A DNA stretch of 39,934 nucleotides from NCBI GenBank assembly GCA_016709495.1, contig JADJMS010000029.1, positions 1 to 39,934 of the forward strand, given 5' to 3'. Origin of the DNA: Candidatus Dechloromonas phosphorivorans (GTDB taxonomy: Bacteria > Pseudomonadota > Gammaproteobacteria > Burkholderiales > Rhodocyclaceae). The position numbers and the translations under genes are program-made. How positions within the stretch are numbered: the stretch's first letter is position 1; each line of letters begins with the position of its first letter. Positions 19,252 through 27,712 of this stretch are shown in pieces. The notes under the pieces are model-generated. The model was given only the letters and a program-made list of their open reading frames with translations, did not search any database and had not been told where the DNA came from.

Positions 19252-19565
19252 GACCGCGTACCGGGCAGTGACTCCCTCGCAAAGTACGCGGCCGCTTTTT
19301 TCAACAGGTCACGCTCCATCTTCGTTTCGGCCAACTCCTTACGTAGCCGGGAAAGCTCGGCCTCCTGTTCGGTCACTGGCGAACGATTTGAGCCAATTGC
19401 TGCCAGCTTCCCCGCCTTGGCAAGCGCCAACCAGTTATCCAGTGTCTTCTTCGAAATTGACAGCCGCTTTGCTGCTGCCGATGCGCTCAGCCCGTCACGT
19501 AACACCAGCGCCGCCGCTTCCGCCCTGAATTCCTTTGTATATACCGCTCTCGGTATCCGTTCCAT
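19248..19565 (-). CDS. IS3-family transposase OrfA (helix-turn-helix)
   Basis: This 105-residue DNA-binding subunit has a helix-turn-helix of the HTH_Tnp_1 type (SASAAAKRLSISKKTLDNWL) and a leucine-rich coiled coil (ELSRLRKELAETKMERDLLKK) for dimerisation with OrfAB. It recognises the terminal repeats. The ATG lies 30 bases inside the repeat. It carries an A6G slippery run near its 3' end. Confidence 0.93.
   Translation of the reverse strand: MERIPRAVYTKEFRAEAAALVLRDGLSASAAAKRLSISKKTLDNWLALAKAGKLAAIGSNRSPVTEQEAELSRLRKELAETKMERDLLKKAAAYFARESLPGTRS
19295..19301 (-). other. Candidate -1 programmed frameshift site (A AAA AAG) in orfA
   Basis: On the minus strand AAAAAAG follows TTG in the DLLKK codons of orfA. 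orfB is in the -1 frame and its frame stays open from here to its ATG (reading SGRVLCEGVTARYAV). Slippage here would yield an OrfAB fusion transposase, as known for the IS3 family. Confidence 0.6.
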
Positions 19566-19594
19566 TCGATGCCTCCTGTAAAAATCATCTTACA

Positions 19595-19624
19595 GATGGC
19601 GTCCACTTTTCTCAGCCTACCTCA
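19595..19624 (-). repeat. Terminal inverted repeat of the IS3 element (transposase 5' side)
   Basis: Read on the minus strand it begins TGAGGTAGG and ends GACGCCATC, pairing with 18357-18386. Its first bases supply the stop codon (AGG TAG) for the interrupted binding-protein gene. Confidence 0.88.
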
Positions 19625-20417
19625 GTCGCATGTTGTCTTCGGTCACGCTGGTCATGGCGTCATACCCCAGTTTTTCCAGAAATAGTTTGGCTTCAGGAGT
19701 ATTGCCGAAAGCCAACAGTTGAGCACGCATTTTCTGTAACTGCTGCTTGGCTGTATTTGGTGAGGCAATCATGACATAGCCAGGCAGGACACCTGCTTCG
19801 AAAATAACCTTGAAATATTCGCGAACGCTGGCATCAATAAATCCCTGGCTGCGGAAGATCATGGCTTGCGCGACACCTTGCTTGACAGCAATCTGACTGC
19901 TTTCATAACTTCGCGTCTCAATGATCTTGAAATCACGGTTTACCTGCAAACCCTTTTTGGACAAAGCCTCCATCATCACCATGACAACGAGAGCGCTGCT
20001 ATCGTGCAGCGCAATCGTGCCACCGCGTAGCGCCTCAAGACTGCTTGGGCCATTGGACATTTGAACGAGAAGGACAGACTGGTGCTCTGGCTGAAACATG
20101 ACCAAGGGATGCCAACCCAGTCGTTTCTGCGCCAATCGTGCAATGTGTGGCGGACTAATCAGGAGGTCAAACCCATCTTCCCGAATGCGTTGGTACATGC
20201 TTTTAAAATTGGGCGGCGTTTCCAGCTGAATGGCGGAAAGCTCCAAGCCGGTTTTCAGATACTCGATCAGGGGAGCGTAGATTTCATAGGCGGTACGCGT
20301 CGAAACGACTGGCACGGTTCCCAGACGAATTGACTTGCCCGCTGCAAAGGCATGAGTTCGAACAGCAAGCGTCCCCATGACCAGTGAAAATTCCATGAAG
20401 CGACGTCGGTTGAGCAT
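19625..20417 (-). pseudogene. 5' part of a PhnD-like periplasmic sensor gene, truncated by the IS3 element
   Basis: About 264 host codons encode a phosphate/phosphite/phosphonate-type binding domain. It has a signal sequence (NRRRFMEFSLVMGTLAV, twin-arginine-like), RLGTVPVVSTRTAYEIYAPL, the FDLLISPPHIARLAQK lobe and LRGGTIALHDSSALVV. It ends ...SVTEDNMR exactly at the element, where IS bases add two residues and a stop (19617). In related proteins such a domain either stands alone or forms the periplasmic sensor of a hybrid histidine kinase. The HATPase-REC remnant across the element, in the same orientation, favours the latter. Two ATGs are possible (20423, 20417); GGAGGAGG is better spaced for 20417. 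The truncated domain might still be secreted. Confidence 0.8.
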
Positions 20418-20438
20418 GAGCATCCTCCTCCCATCTCA

Positions 20439-20480
20439 TTTCTATCCCCTTCGTGATGCGGCCATATTGACCTGCATCAA
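20439..20480 (-). promoter_or_regulatory. Fnr/Dnr-type box with a class II promoter upstream of the sensor gene
   Basis: TTGACCTGCATCAA at 20467-20480 matches the Fnr-family consensus TTGAT-N4-ATCAA with one mismatch and has the perfect TTGA-N6-TCAA core. A -10-like TAGAAA (minus strand, 20444-20439) lies 32 bases from its centre, the spacing of an activator site centred at -41.5. The predicted start is near 20432, just ahead of the ribosome site. Confidence 0.55.
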
Positions 20481-20643
20481 TCACTGCAGTGTTTCTATTT
20501 GATTGATGGCTAATATTTAGTCTCAAGCAGTCAATGCAACTAGACGACCCATTCCGCAAAACGTGCGCCGAACCTAGTGGCCGGGATCTAATGAGTACGC
20601 TGACGCTCGCGTGACTCGACTCTTCAGAGCTGTTTAGCGGTTT
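20481..20643. other. Intergenic stretch with no gene seen
   Basis: Between the Fnr-type box and the glutaredoxin stop I see no convincing open frame, RNA gene or terminator. Confidence 0.4.
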
Positions 20644-21159
20644 TCAGCCCTTCAACCAGGGCCGTAAAATTTGCCGCAACTCACCCTCGCTATAGCCTTT
20701 GATCACCTTGTCGCCAACAACGATGACCGGTATGCCATTGCCACCCAGCTTTTGACGTTCAGCGAGGGCTGCTGAACTCTTCTCGATATCCTGTTCGGTG
20801 TAACGAATCCCGTTGGCGTGGAAAAACTCGCGGGTCAATTTGCAGTAGCCGCACCAGTCCGTCGCATACAGGATGACTTCCGGCTGATTGGCAGAAACGG
20901 CGGCTACGTGGACATCCCGCGCTTGCATGAGCGGCCGGCCAAACCAGAATGCTGCGCCAAGCATGAGCAAAACCAGCAGATATTTGCCGATGCCGCCGCT
21001 GCGTTCCGAGGCAACTGCCGGGCCATAAATACGCAGACTGTCCGGCGGTAATGGGTTGCTGGCTTTGCTGTAGGCTTTTTCACAGGCGGGACATTGCCAG
21101 TCCGGCACGCTATCGCTGGCTTTACGAACGTAATTGCAATGGGGGCAGATATGGCTCAT
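20644..21159 (-). CDS. Membrane-anchored glutaredoxin with an N-terminal zinc ribbon
   Basis: A 171-residue protein with three parts. The first is a zinc-ribbon (MSHICPHCNYV ... WQCPACEKAY, two CxxC pairs in the first 35 residues). The second is one hydrophobic segment (YLLVLLMLGAAFWFG). The third is a glutaredoxin domain with active site DWCGYC and the GIPVIVVGDK cis-Pro region. Family knowledge suggests reduction of disulfides or glutathione adducts; the side of the membrane is not certain. ATG 21159 is chosen over an upstream extension because the zinc-ribbon motif starts there. The stop codon of the algR-like gene lies 17 bases upstream, so it may be the third gene of the algZ-algR transcript. 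Confidence 0.88.
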   Translation of the reverse strand: MSHICPHCNYVRKASDSVPDWQCPACEKAYSKASNPLPPDSLRIYGPAVASERSGGIGKYLLVLLMLGAAFWFGRPLMQARDVHVAAVSANQPEVILYATDWCGYCKLTREFFHANGIRYTEQDIEKSSAALAERQKLGGNGIPVIVVGDKVIKGYSEGELRQILRPWLKG

Positions 21160-21176
21160 GGCGAATTTCTGGCGTT

Positions 21177-21953
21177 TTAAATACTCTTGACGATGGCCTT
21201 GGCGGGCACCCATTGCCGGCGGCTGACCGGCAGCTTTTCCGGCACGCCGCGCAGCAGTGCCCAGCCATAGGCATCAGCATCTTCCGCCAACCCTTTCTCA
21301 AAGCCGGCGAGCGCCGGTTTGGCGACCAGTACGGCACGATGCAGGCGAATGAAGCGCTCGGCGAACTCAGTTTCAAGATGGGTCAGCGCTTCATCGAGCA
21401 GGTATTCGCGTTCAACGGTGCGGGCAGTGACGTATTTGAGGTCGGCCTTGAAGTAGAGCACTTCGCTGACCGGCACCAACAGCAGGCGTCCACGTTCGTG
21501 GCAGGAGAGATGGGTACGCCCACTGCCCCGCATTTCCTGACCGATGCCGGCCAGCAAAGCGGGATCCGGATGTTGGGCCGGCACTTTCTGCAAGGCGGCC
21601 AGCAGGCGCTGGGCGCGTACCGGCTTGAGCAGGTAATCGACGGCATTGAGGTCAAACGCCTGCACCGCATAGTTGTCATAGGCGGTGGTGAAAATGACGG
21701 CTGGCGGGCTAGTCATGCGTCCGAGATGGCTGGCGAGTTCGATGCCATCCATGCCCGGCATGCGAATGTCGGCCAGCACGACATCAACCGCTTGTTCACG
21801 CAAAACTTCGAGTGCAAGCAGGCCATTACCAGCTTCAGCGACAACCTGATTTGGCATCTGCGCCTCAATATCACCCAGGAGTTCGCGCAGCCGAGAGCGG
21901 GCCAGCGGCTCGTCGTCAACAATCAGAATTTTCAGGGGCGCAGGGCTTGGCAT
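21177..21953 (-). CDS. algR: LytTR-family response regulator, AlgR-like
   Basis: This 258-residue regulator has an N-terminal receiver (ILIVDDEPLARSRL; phospho-Asp in VVLADIRMPGMDG at about residue 60; Lys in DYLLKPVRAQRL) and a C-terminal LytTR DNA-binding domain (VSEVLYFKADLKYVTART, FIRLHRAVLVAK, PVSRRQWVPAKAIV). AlgR controls alginate and type IV pili in Pseudomonas; here the regulon is unknown. It overlaps the sensor gene by 22 bases, showing a two-component operon. Order and strand relative to argH match argH-algZ-algR of pseudomonads. The symbol is by homology only. Confidence 0.87.
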   Translation of the reverse strand: MPSPAPLKILIVDDEPLARSRLRELLGDIEAQMPNQVVAEAGNGLLALEVLREQAVDVVLADIRMPGMDGIELASHLGRMTSPPAVIFTTAYDNYAVQAFDLNAVDYLLKPVRAQRLLAALQKVPAQHPDPALLAGIGQEMRGSGRTHLSCHERGRLLLVPVSEVLYFKADLKYVTARTVEREYLLDEALTHLETEFAERFIRLHRAVLVAKPALAGFEKGLAEDADAYGWALLRGVPEKLPVSRRQWVPAKAIVKSI

Positions 21954-22945
21954 GGCAGTGTGATGCGAACCTCGTAACGATCAGCGCCGGCCAGAATATC
22001 CAGCCGCGCTTCGAGATCGTAATACAAAGCTAATCGTTCACGTATATTGGCCAATGCCATATGGTTACCAACGGCATGCTGTGACTGACCGGCGGTTGGG
22101 TTGGTGATGATAATGATCAGCTCTTCGCCATGCCGTTCGACATTCACCCCCAGCAACCCGCCCTCCGGCGCCGGCTCGATGCCGTGGTAAACGGCATTTT
22201 CAAGCAGCGGTTGCAGCATTAAGGGGGGAATGGGGATGTTGCTGAAATTTCCGTCAATTTTCCAGTCGACCGTAAGCCTTTCGCCCAGGCGCAGTTTTTC
22301 GAGTTCCAGATACTGTTCACCAAGCGCAATCTCATCGGCGAGGCTGACCAGTTCACTCGGATCGCGCATGGCGGCGCGAAACAGGTCGGATAGCGATTCC
22401 AGCGCCGCCTCGGCCTGTTGCGGGCGAGCCCGGATCAGGGAAAGCACGGCATTGAGAGAATTGAACAGGAAGTGCGGGCGGATGCGCGCATTCAGGGCAG
22501 CCAGCCGCGCCTCGGCCTGAGCCGGCGAAAAGGCTCTGGCCCGCAACTCAAAATAAAGCAGCAGCAAACCACAGGTGACACAGGCCAGCAGCACCACGCG
22601 CAACATACTGCCACCTTCTGGAAAACCGAGGGATTGCCAGTAAATCTGCTGCCCCATCGCCAAAGCCATGACCAGCAACAGCACGGCCAGTTGCCCCAGA
22701 CGCAGGGGAAGACGCCGTAACACATCGCGCAAGCCGGCCAGCAGGCCGAGCAAGAGCAGTAACAAGGGCTCGACCAGCGCCGTCATTTCGATAAAGCGCG
22801 GCAGCCACTGATCGATGCCAGGAGCCTGGACCAGCGCGCCGATCAGGGTCAGGACATTGACGCCAAGCAGCACGCGCAGGATGACGCCAAAATTGCGCCA
22901 GTCTGGCAAAGGGTAAGTCGCGGGAAAGTGCCGTATACTTGTCAT
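21932..22945 (-). CDS. algZ: LytS/AlgZ-type sensor histidine kinase
   Basis: This 337-residue membrane kinase of the His_kinase (PF06580) type has about four N-terminal membrane segments (among them EPLLLLLLGLLAGL, GQLAVLLLVMALAMG and LRVVLLACVTCGLLLLYF). A conserved ALNARIRPHFLFNSLNAVLS motif carries the likely phospho-His. A HATPase has PPLMLQPLLENAVYHGIEP as N box and HMALANIRERLALYY as the G region. There is no extracellular sensor, so it may sense within the membrane. It is transcribed divergently from argH across 46 bases and overlaps the regulator gene. Confidence 0.88.
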   Translation of the reverse strand: MTSIRHFPATYPLPDWRNFGVILRVLLGVNVLTLIGALVQAPGIDQWLPRFIEMTALVEPLLLLLLGLLAGLRDVLRRLPLRLGQLAVLLLVMALAMGQQIYWQSLGFPEGGSMLRVVLLACVTCGLLLLYFELRARAFSPAQAEARLAALNARIRPHFLFNSLNAVLSLIRARPQQAEAALESLSDLFRAAMRDPSELVSLADEIALGEQYLELEKLRLGERLTVDWKIDGNFSNIPIPPLMLQPLLENAVYHGIEPAPEGGLLGVNVERHGEELIIIITNPTAGQSQHAVGNHMALANIRERLALYYDLEARLDILAGADRYEVRITLPCQALRP

Positions 22946-22991
22946 TCTTCGTGCGATTTTTCGCTTAACTGCTCCATTTTAGACCTTAGTC

Positions 22992-24377
22992 ATGACTTCC
23001 AACGCCAATCAATATACTTGGGCCGGACGCTTCTCCGAGCCGGTTTCCGATCTCGTCAAACGTTACACCGCGTCGGTCGATTTTGACCAGCGCATGTGGC
23101 GGCAGGATATTCGCGGTTCGCTGGCGCATGCCAGAATGCTGGCCAAGCAGGCGATTATCAGCGGCGACGATTTGGCGCACATTGAACGCGGCATGGAAAT
23201 CGTCCAGCGTGAAATCGAAAGCGGCCATTTTGTCTGGTCGCTTGACCTTGAAGACGTGCACCTCAATATTGAAAAGCGCCTCACCACACTGGTTGGCGAC
23301 GCCGGCAAACGTCTGCATACTGGCCGTTCGCGCAATGACCAGGTGGCGACCGACATCCGCCTTTACCTGCGCGATGCCATCGACGACATTCTCGAATTGA
23401 TCAAGGCCTTCCGCTCCGCGCTAGTTGATCTGGCGGAAAAGGAAGCGGCCACGCCGATGCCCGGCTTCACGCACATGCAGGTTGCCCAACCGGTGACTTT
23501 TGGCCACCACATGCTGGCTTATTTTGAAATGTTCGGGCGCGATGCCGAGCGCTTCGCTGACTGCCGCAAGCGCACCAACCGCCTGCCACTCGGCGCCGCC
23601 GCGCTGGCCGGAACGACCTACCCGATTGACCGCGAATTCGTCGCCGAACAACTCGGCTTTGACGGTGTTTGCGAGAACTCGCTGGATGCGGTTTCCGACC
23701 GTGATTTCGCCATCGAATTCACCGCCGCCTGTTCCGTGCTGATGATGCACATCAGCCGCCTCTCGGAAGAACTAGTGCTGTGGATGAGCCCTCGAGTGGG
23801 CTTCATTCAGATCGCCGACCGCTTTTGCACCGGCTCGTCAATCATGCCGCAGAAGAAAAACCCGGACGTGCCAGAACTGGCACGCGGCAAAACTGGCCGC
23901 GTTTATGGCCAGTTGATGTCGCTGCTGACCCTAATGAAATCGCAGCCGCTGGCCTACAACAAGGACAATCAGGAAGATAAAGAGCCACTGTTCGACGCGG
24001 TCGACACCGTCACAGACACCCTGCGCATTTTCGCCGACATGGCGGGCGGCATTACCGTCAAGCCGGAAGCAATGAAAGCTGCGCTGACCCAGGGCTTCGC
24101 CACCGCCACCGACCTCGCAGATTACCTGACCAAGAAGGGCCTGCCCTTCCGCGACGCGCATGAAGCAGTTGGTCATGCGGTCAAGGCCGCCGAAGCCAAG
24201 GGGGTTGATCTGCCGCAACTGACACTCGATGAACTCAAAGCCTTCTGCCCGCAGGTGGAAAATGACGTGTTTGCGGTGTTGACCGTAGAAGGCTCGCTAG
24301 CCAGCCGCAATCACATTGGCGGCACGGCACCGGCGCAGGTCAAGGCAGCCATCGCCCGCGCCCGCCAGCGCCTTTAA
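22992..24377 (+). CDS. argH: Argininosuccinate lyase
   Basis: ArgH splits argininosuccinate into arginine and fumarate. The 461 residues are intact, starting MTSNANQYTWAGRFSEPVSD. They include DVHLNIEKRL, TGRSRNDQVATDIRLY, PGFTHMQVAQPVTFGHH and the fumarase/lyase signature GSSIMPQKKNPDVPE with the catalytic serine loop at about residue 280. Only a weak ribosome site is visible before the ATG. The kinase gene starts 14 bases after the stop and may be co-transcribed. Confidence 0.97.
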   Translation: MTSNANQYTWAGRFSEPVSDLVKRYTASVDFDQRMWRQDIRGSLAHARMLAKQAIISGDDLAHIERGMEIVQREIESGHFVWSLDLEDVHLNIEKRLTTLVGDAGKRLHTGRSRNDQVATDIRLYLRDAIDDILELIKAFRSALVDLAEKEAATPMPGFTHMQVAQPVTFGHHMLAYFEMFGRDAERFADCRKRTNRLPLGAAALAGTTYPIDREFVAEQLGFDGVCENSLDAVSDRDFAIEFTAACSVLMMHISRLSEELVLWMSPRVGFIQIADRFCTGSSIMPQKKNPDVPELARGKTGRVYGQLMSLLTLMKSQPLAYNKDNQEDKEPLFDAVDTVTDTLRIFADMAGGITVKPEAMKAALTQGFATATDLADYLTKKGLPFRDAHEAVGHAVKAAEAKGVDLPQLTLDELKAFCPQVENDVFAVLTVEGSLASRNHIGGTAPAQVKAAIARARQRL

Positions 24378-24391
24378 GTCAAACCAGGCCG

Positions 24392-25673
24392 ATGCTCAAA
24401 AAACTCGGCAAATATGAGCTGATCAGAAAGATCGGCGAAGGGGCCAGCAGCACGGTTTATCTCGGCTGCGACCCCTTCACCCAGCGCGAGGTGGCAATCA
24501 AGGTTGCCACCCCCGAGGTGCTGCAGGACCCGGAAAAAGGCAAACTCTACACCCGCCTGTTTCTCACCGAAGCCTCGCTGGTCGGCAAGCTGAACCATCC
24601 GCACATCGTCCAGATTTTTGATGCCGTAGTCACCGACAAGCTATGCTATATCGTCATGGAGTACGTTGCTGGCGGCACCCTCGAAGCTTACGCCCGCCCC
24701 GGCAAATTGCTGCCGGTCGACCATGTTGTCGAACTGGTCTTCAAGTGCACACGCGCCCTCGATTTCGCGCAACGGATGGGCATTACTCATCGCGACATCA
24801 AGCCCGCCAACATCCTGCTCTCAGGCCGTTCCGACATCAAGATTTCCGATTTCGGCACCGCCATCACCAGCGCACAGTGATCGCACCCAGGTTGCCGCCA
24901 TTGGTTCGCCGGCTTACATGTCGCCACAGCAAATCCATGAAGATGCGCTCGATCATCGGACCGACATCTATTCTTTGGGTGTTGTGTTGTTCCAGTTATT
25001 GACGGGGGCACTTCCCTACCAAGCCACCAGTAACTGGAACATGGTCTACCAGATCGTGCATGACGAAGCCCCCAAGCCCTCAAGCCTGCGCCCCGGACTG
25101 CCGACAGTGCTGGACGAAATTGTCGCGCGCGCAATGGCCAAAACACTGGCTGATCGTTACCCAAATTGGGAGGAGTTTGCCCAGGATCTGGCGCAAGCGG
25201 TGCGCACGCGGCAACTAAAAATTGCCCAGCCGGAGTTTGCCGAAACCGAAAAATTCGCCACCCTGCGCGCCATGCCGTTTTTTGCCGATTTCAGCGATGT
25301 CGAAATATGGGAGGTTTTGCGCTTTGCCACATGGGAACGCATCATGCCCGGCACCAACATCATGCGCGATGGCGAAGCAGGTGATTTCTTCTGCTTTGTG
25401 GCGGATGGCGAATTGAATGTCAGCAAAAGCGGCAAAATACTCAACTTGCTGACCAACGGTGACTGCTTCGGCGAAATGGCCGTCATCAACCATAAACATA
25501 ACCCGACACGCGGTGCCGACGTCAGCGCCCTGACCCGCGCCGACATCATTACCGTCCGTGGCGAAGCATTGGAGCAGGCCTCCGCAGCCTGCCGCATGCA
25601 CTTTTACCAGAGCTTTCTCGAAGTGCTGTCCACCCGCCTGGCCTTCGCCAACCAGCGGATGTCAGCCAACTGA
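24392..25673 (+). CDS. Ser/Thr protein kinase with C-terminal cyclic-nucleotide-binding domain, one frameshift
   Basis: A Hanks-type kinase at the N-terminus has the glycine loop IGEGASSTVYLG, VAIK lysine, catalytic loop HRDIKPANILL, and SDFGTA. After the break come IGSPAYMSPQQ (activation loop/APE equivalent) and TDIYSLGVVLFQLLTG. From about residue 290 a cAMP-type binding fold follows (FFADFSDVEIWEVL, GDCFGEMAVI, TRGADVSAL), then an amphipathic C-terminal helix. The frame is lost at about 24876-24880 (ITSAQ-stop versus SDRTQVAA in the next frame); one base fixes it. There is no membrane segment. The layout suggests a soluble kinase whose activity may respond to a nucleotide or act as a scaffold. 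The gene follows argH closely and ends convergent with the CoA-transferase gene, one base between stops. Confidence 0.87.
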
Positions 25674-25674
25674 C

Positions 25675-27678
25675 TCAGCTTTTGGCGAGATTCGCCTCAG
25701 CCTCGTCGGCACTTTCATAAAGGTGAGGCGCCAGCGCCCGCTTCTCCAACGCCTCACCCAGTTTCATGCGCAGGAAAGTGCTTGAGGTGTAGCGCGTCAC
25801 ATCATGATAATGACGCTCCATGATGCCCTTGACCATGCCGATGTAATCATCGACCAACTCCGGCACAATTGAAAAACGATCATAGTTAACGATGGCGTTG
25901 ACCTTGTGTCCAACGGGCGCCAACTGCGTTTCAACGGCGTCGAGAATCCGCGCAATATCCGATTCACTACGCACATTCATCCCGGCGAAATTAACGAAAA
26001 ACAGATTTTTAGCCGGATCGTAGGTGAGGCGTTCTTCGAGCGGCATTTCAAGCATTTCAGAACGGATGCCCATTGGTTCATCACTGAAAATACGGGCATC
26101 CATCAAAACCGGCTCTTTGTGCATGATGGGCCTGAAATCCATCTTGTCGAGAATGTCCTTTTGCAGATCGACGCCCGGAGCAATTTCAATCAACTCCAGG
26201 CCTTCTGTCGTCAAGTTGAAGACGCAGCGCTCAGTAACGTAGAGCACGGTCTTACCCCACTTGGCAGCTTGCGAGCCGCTGAACGTGCGGTGTTCGACCT
26301 CCTGAACAAACTTCTTGGCCTTGCCATCCTCAAGAATTTGCAGTTTACCTTCGTTGACCGCAACCTCCAGATTACCGGCGGTAAAAGTGCCGACAAAAAC
26401 AACTTTTTTGGCGTTCTGCGAGATATCGATAAAACCACCGGCACCAGCCAGACGCGGGCCAAATTTGGAGACATTCAGATTGCCTTGCTGGTCAGCCTGC
26501 GCCAGGCCGAGGAAGGTAATGTCGAGGCCACCGCCTTGATAAAAGTCGAACTGGCTGGGTTGATCGATAATCGCCTGGGCATTGGTCGCCGCGCCAAAAC
26601 TGAGGCCGCCCGCCGGCACGCCACCGATCACGCCCGGTTCGGCGGTCAGCGTCAGCAAATTGATGACGTTTTCTTCCGTCGCCACATTAGCGACACCTTC
26701 CGGCATGCCGATACCAAGATTGACGACCGCGTTGGCTTTCAACTCCATTGCGTCACGCCGCGCGATGATCTTGCGCTCGCTCATCGGCATGGCGGCAATC
26801 GCCGACATCGGCACCTTGATCTCGCCGGCACAGGCCGGGCTGTATTGCTCGACGAACGTCTGCATGTGGTATTCCGGCTTCTCGGCCACCACGACGCAGT
26901 CAACCAGAATGCCGGGGATTTTCACCTGGCGTGGGTTAAGTGTGCCGCGTTCGGCAATCCGCTCAACTTGCACAATGACGATACCGCCGGAATTGCGTGC
27001 GGCCATCGCAATCGCCTGCGCCTCCAGCGTCAGCGCCTCGCGCTCCATCGTGATATTGCCGTCCGGATCGGCCGTCGTGCCGCGAATGATGCCGACGTGG
27101 ATCGGGAAGGCCTTGTAGAACAGGTATTCCTCGCCGTCGATTTCCATGATGCGGACGATATCCTTGGTCGTCATGGCATTCAGCTTGCCGCCACCAAAAC
27201 GCGGATCGACAAAGGTGCCGAGGCCAACGCGAGTAATCGTCCCCGGTTTGCCCGCCGCAATGTCACGGAACAAATGCGTAATGACACCTTGCGGCAAGTT
27301 GTACGACTCAATACGGTTAGCCACCGCCAATTGCTGCAATTTCGGCACCAGCCCCCAATGACCACCAATCACCTTGGCCACCAGACCATCGTGGCCGAGG
27401 TGATTGAGACCTCTATCCTTGCCGTCACCCTGCCCGGCAGCGTAAACAAGTGTCAGATTGCGCGGGCTGCCGAGGCCGTTGATATCGGATTCCTCACCTT
27501 CAAGAAAGCGCTGCTCGAGGGCAACCGCAATATTTTCAGCAAAACCGATGCCGACGAAGCCACCGGTAGCAACCGTGTCGCCATCGCTGATCAGACGGAC
27601 GGCATCGCGGGCCGAAACAACTTTACCGGTATCTGAAGCACGTAACGATGCAATAACCGGGTGACGGGAAAGGGCCAT
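25675..27678 (-). CDS. Family I acyl-CoA:carboxylate CoA-transferase with C-terminal extension
   Basis: This 667-residue protein has fused alpha and beta CoA-transferase halves of the propionate CoA-transferase/YdiF type. The alpha part has GDTVATGGFVGIGFAENIA and the beta part has NLGIGMPEGVANVATEEN (about residue 320). Another conserved stretch is GGVPAGGLSFG. By analogy with YdiF the catalytic Glu is most likely in the TEEN stretch, near residue 335; I could not align it. About 130 residues beyond the usual end form a mixed alpha/beta extension (from about RIFSDEPMG to the end). It lies 34 bases downstream of a permease gene, with AAAGGAG before its ATG, and forms an operon. A role in activating short-chain or hydroxy acids taken up by the permease is inferred. 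Confidence 0.88.
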   Translation of the reverse strand: MALSRHPVIASLRASDTGKVVSARDAVRLISDGDTVATGGFVGIGFAENIAVALEQRFLEGEESDINGLGSPRNLTLVYAAGQGDGKDRGLNHLGHDGLVAKVIGGHWGLVPKLQQLAVANRIESYNLPQGVITHLFRDIAAGKPGTITRVGLGTFVDPRFGGGKLNAMTTKDIVRIMEIDGEEYLFYKAFPIHVGIIRGTTADPDGNITMEREALTLEAQAIAMAARNSGGIVIVQVERIAERGTLNPRQVKIPGILVDCVVVAEKPEYHMQTFVEQYSPACAGEIKVPMSAIAAMPMSERKIIARRDAMELKANAVVNLGIGMPEGVANVATEENVINLLTLTAEPGVIGGVPAGGLSFGAATNAQAIIDQPSQFDFYQGGGLDITFLGLAQADQQGNLNVSKFGPRLAGAGGFIDISQNAKKVVFVGTFTAGNLEVAVNEGKLQILEDGKAKKFVQEVEHRTFSGSQAAKWGKTVLYVTERCVFNLTTEGLELIEIAPGVDLQKDILDKMDFRPIMHKEPVLMDARIFSDEPMGIRSEMLEMPLEERLTYDPAKNLFFVNFAGMNVRSESDIARILDAVETQLAPVGHKVNAIVNYDRFSIVPELVDDYIGMVKGIMERHYHDVTRYTSSTFLRMKLGEALEKRALAPHLYESADEAEANLAKS

Positions 27679-27712
27679 TTTTGTCTCCTTTATATTTTTT
27701 ACTGATGCCTTT

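Larger units (their letters stand above)
18357..19624 (-). mobile_element. IS3-family insertion sequence, 1268 bp
   Basis: The ends are TGA...TCA with 30-base imperfect inverted repeats: nine matching bases (TGAGGTAGG), 12 diverged, nine matching (GACGCCATC). Two overlapping transposase frames lie inside. No target duplication is present: the left flank ends GAC and the right begins GTC. The two flanks encode different, non-adjacent parts of what was probably one sensor kinase gene, so a deletion or recombination accompanied or followed insertion. Confidence 0.93.

Noticed and set aside
18351..19630. Target-site duplication around the IS3 element
   Set aside because: Flanks are GAC and GTC, which are inverted and not direct; the CGAC/GTCG symmetry is probably chance.
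25906..27636. Plus-strand open frame of 576 codons opposite the CoA-transferase gene
   Set aside because: Pure antisense of a well-supported gene; low-complexity His/Arg/Asn-rich translation.
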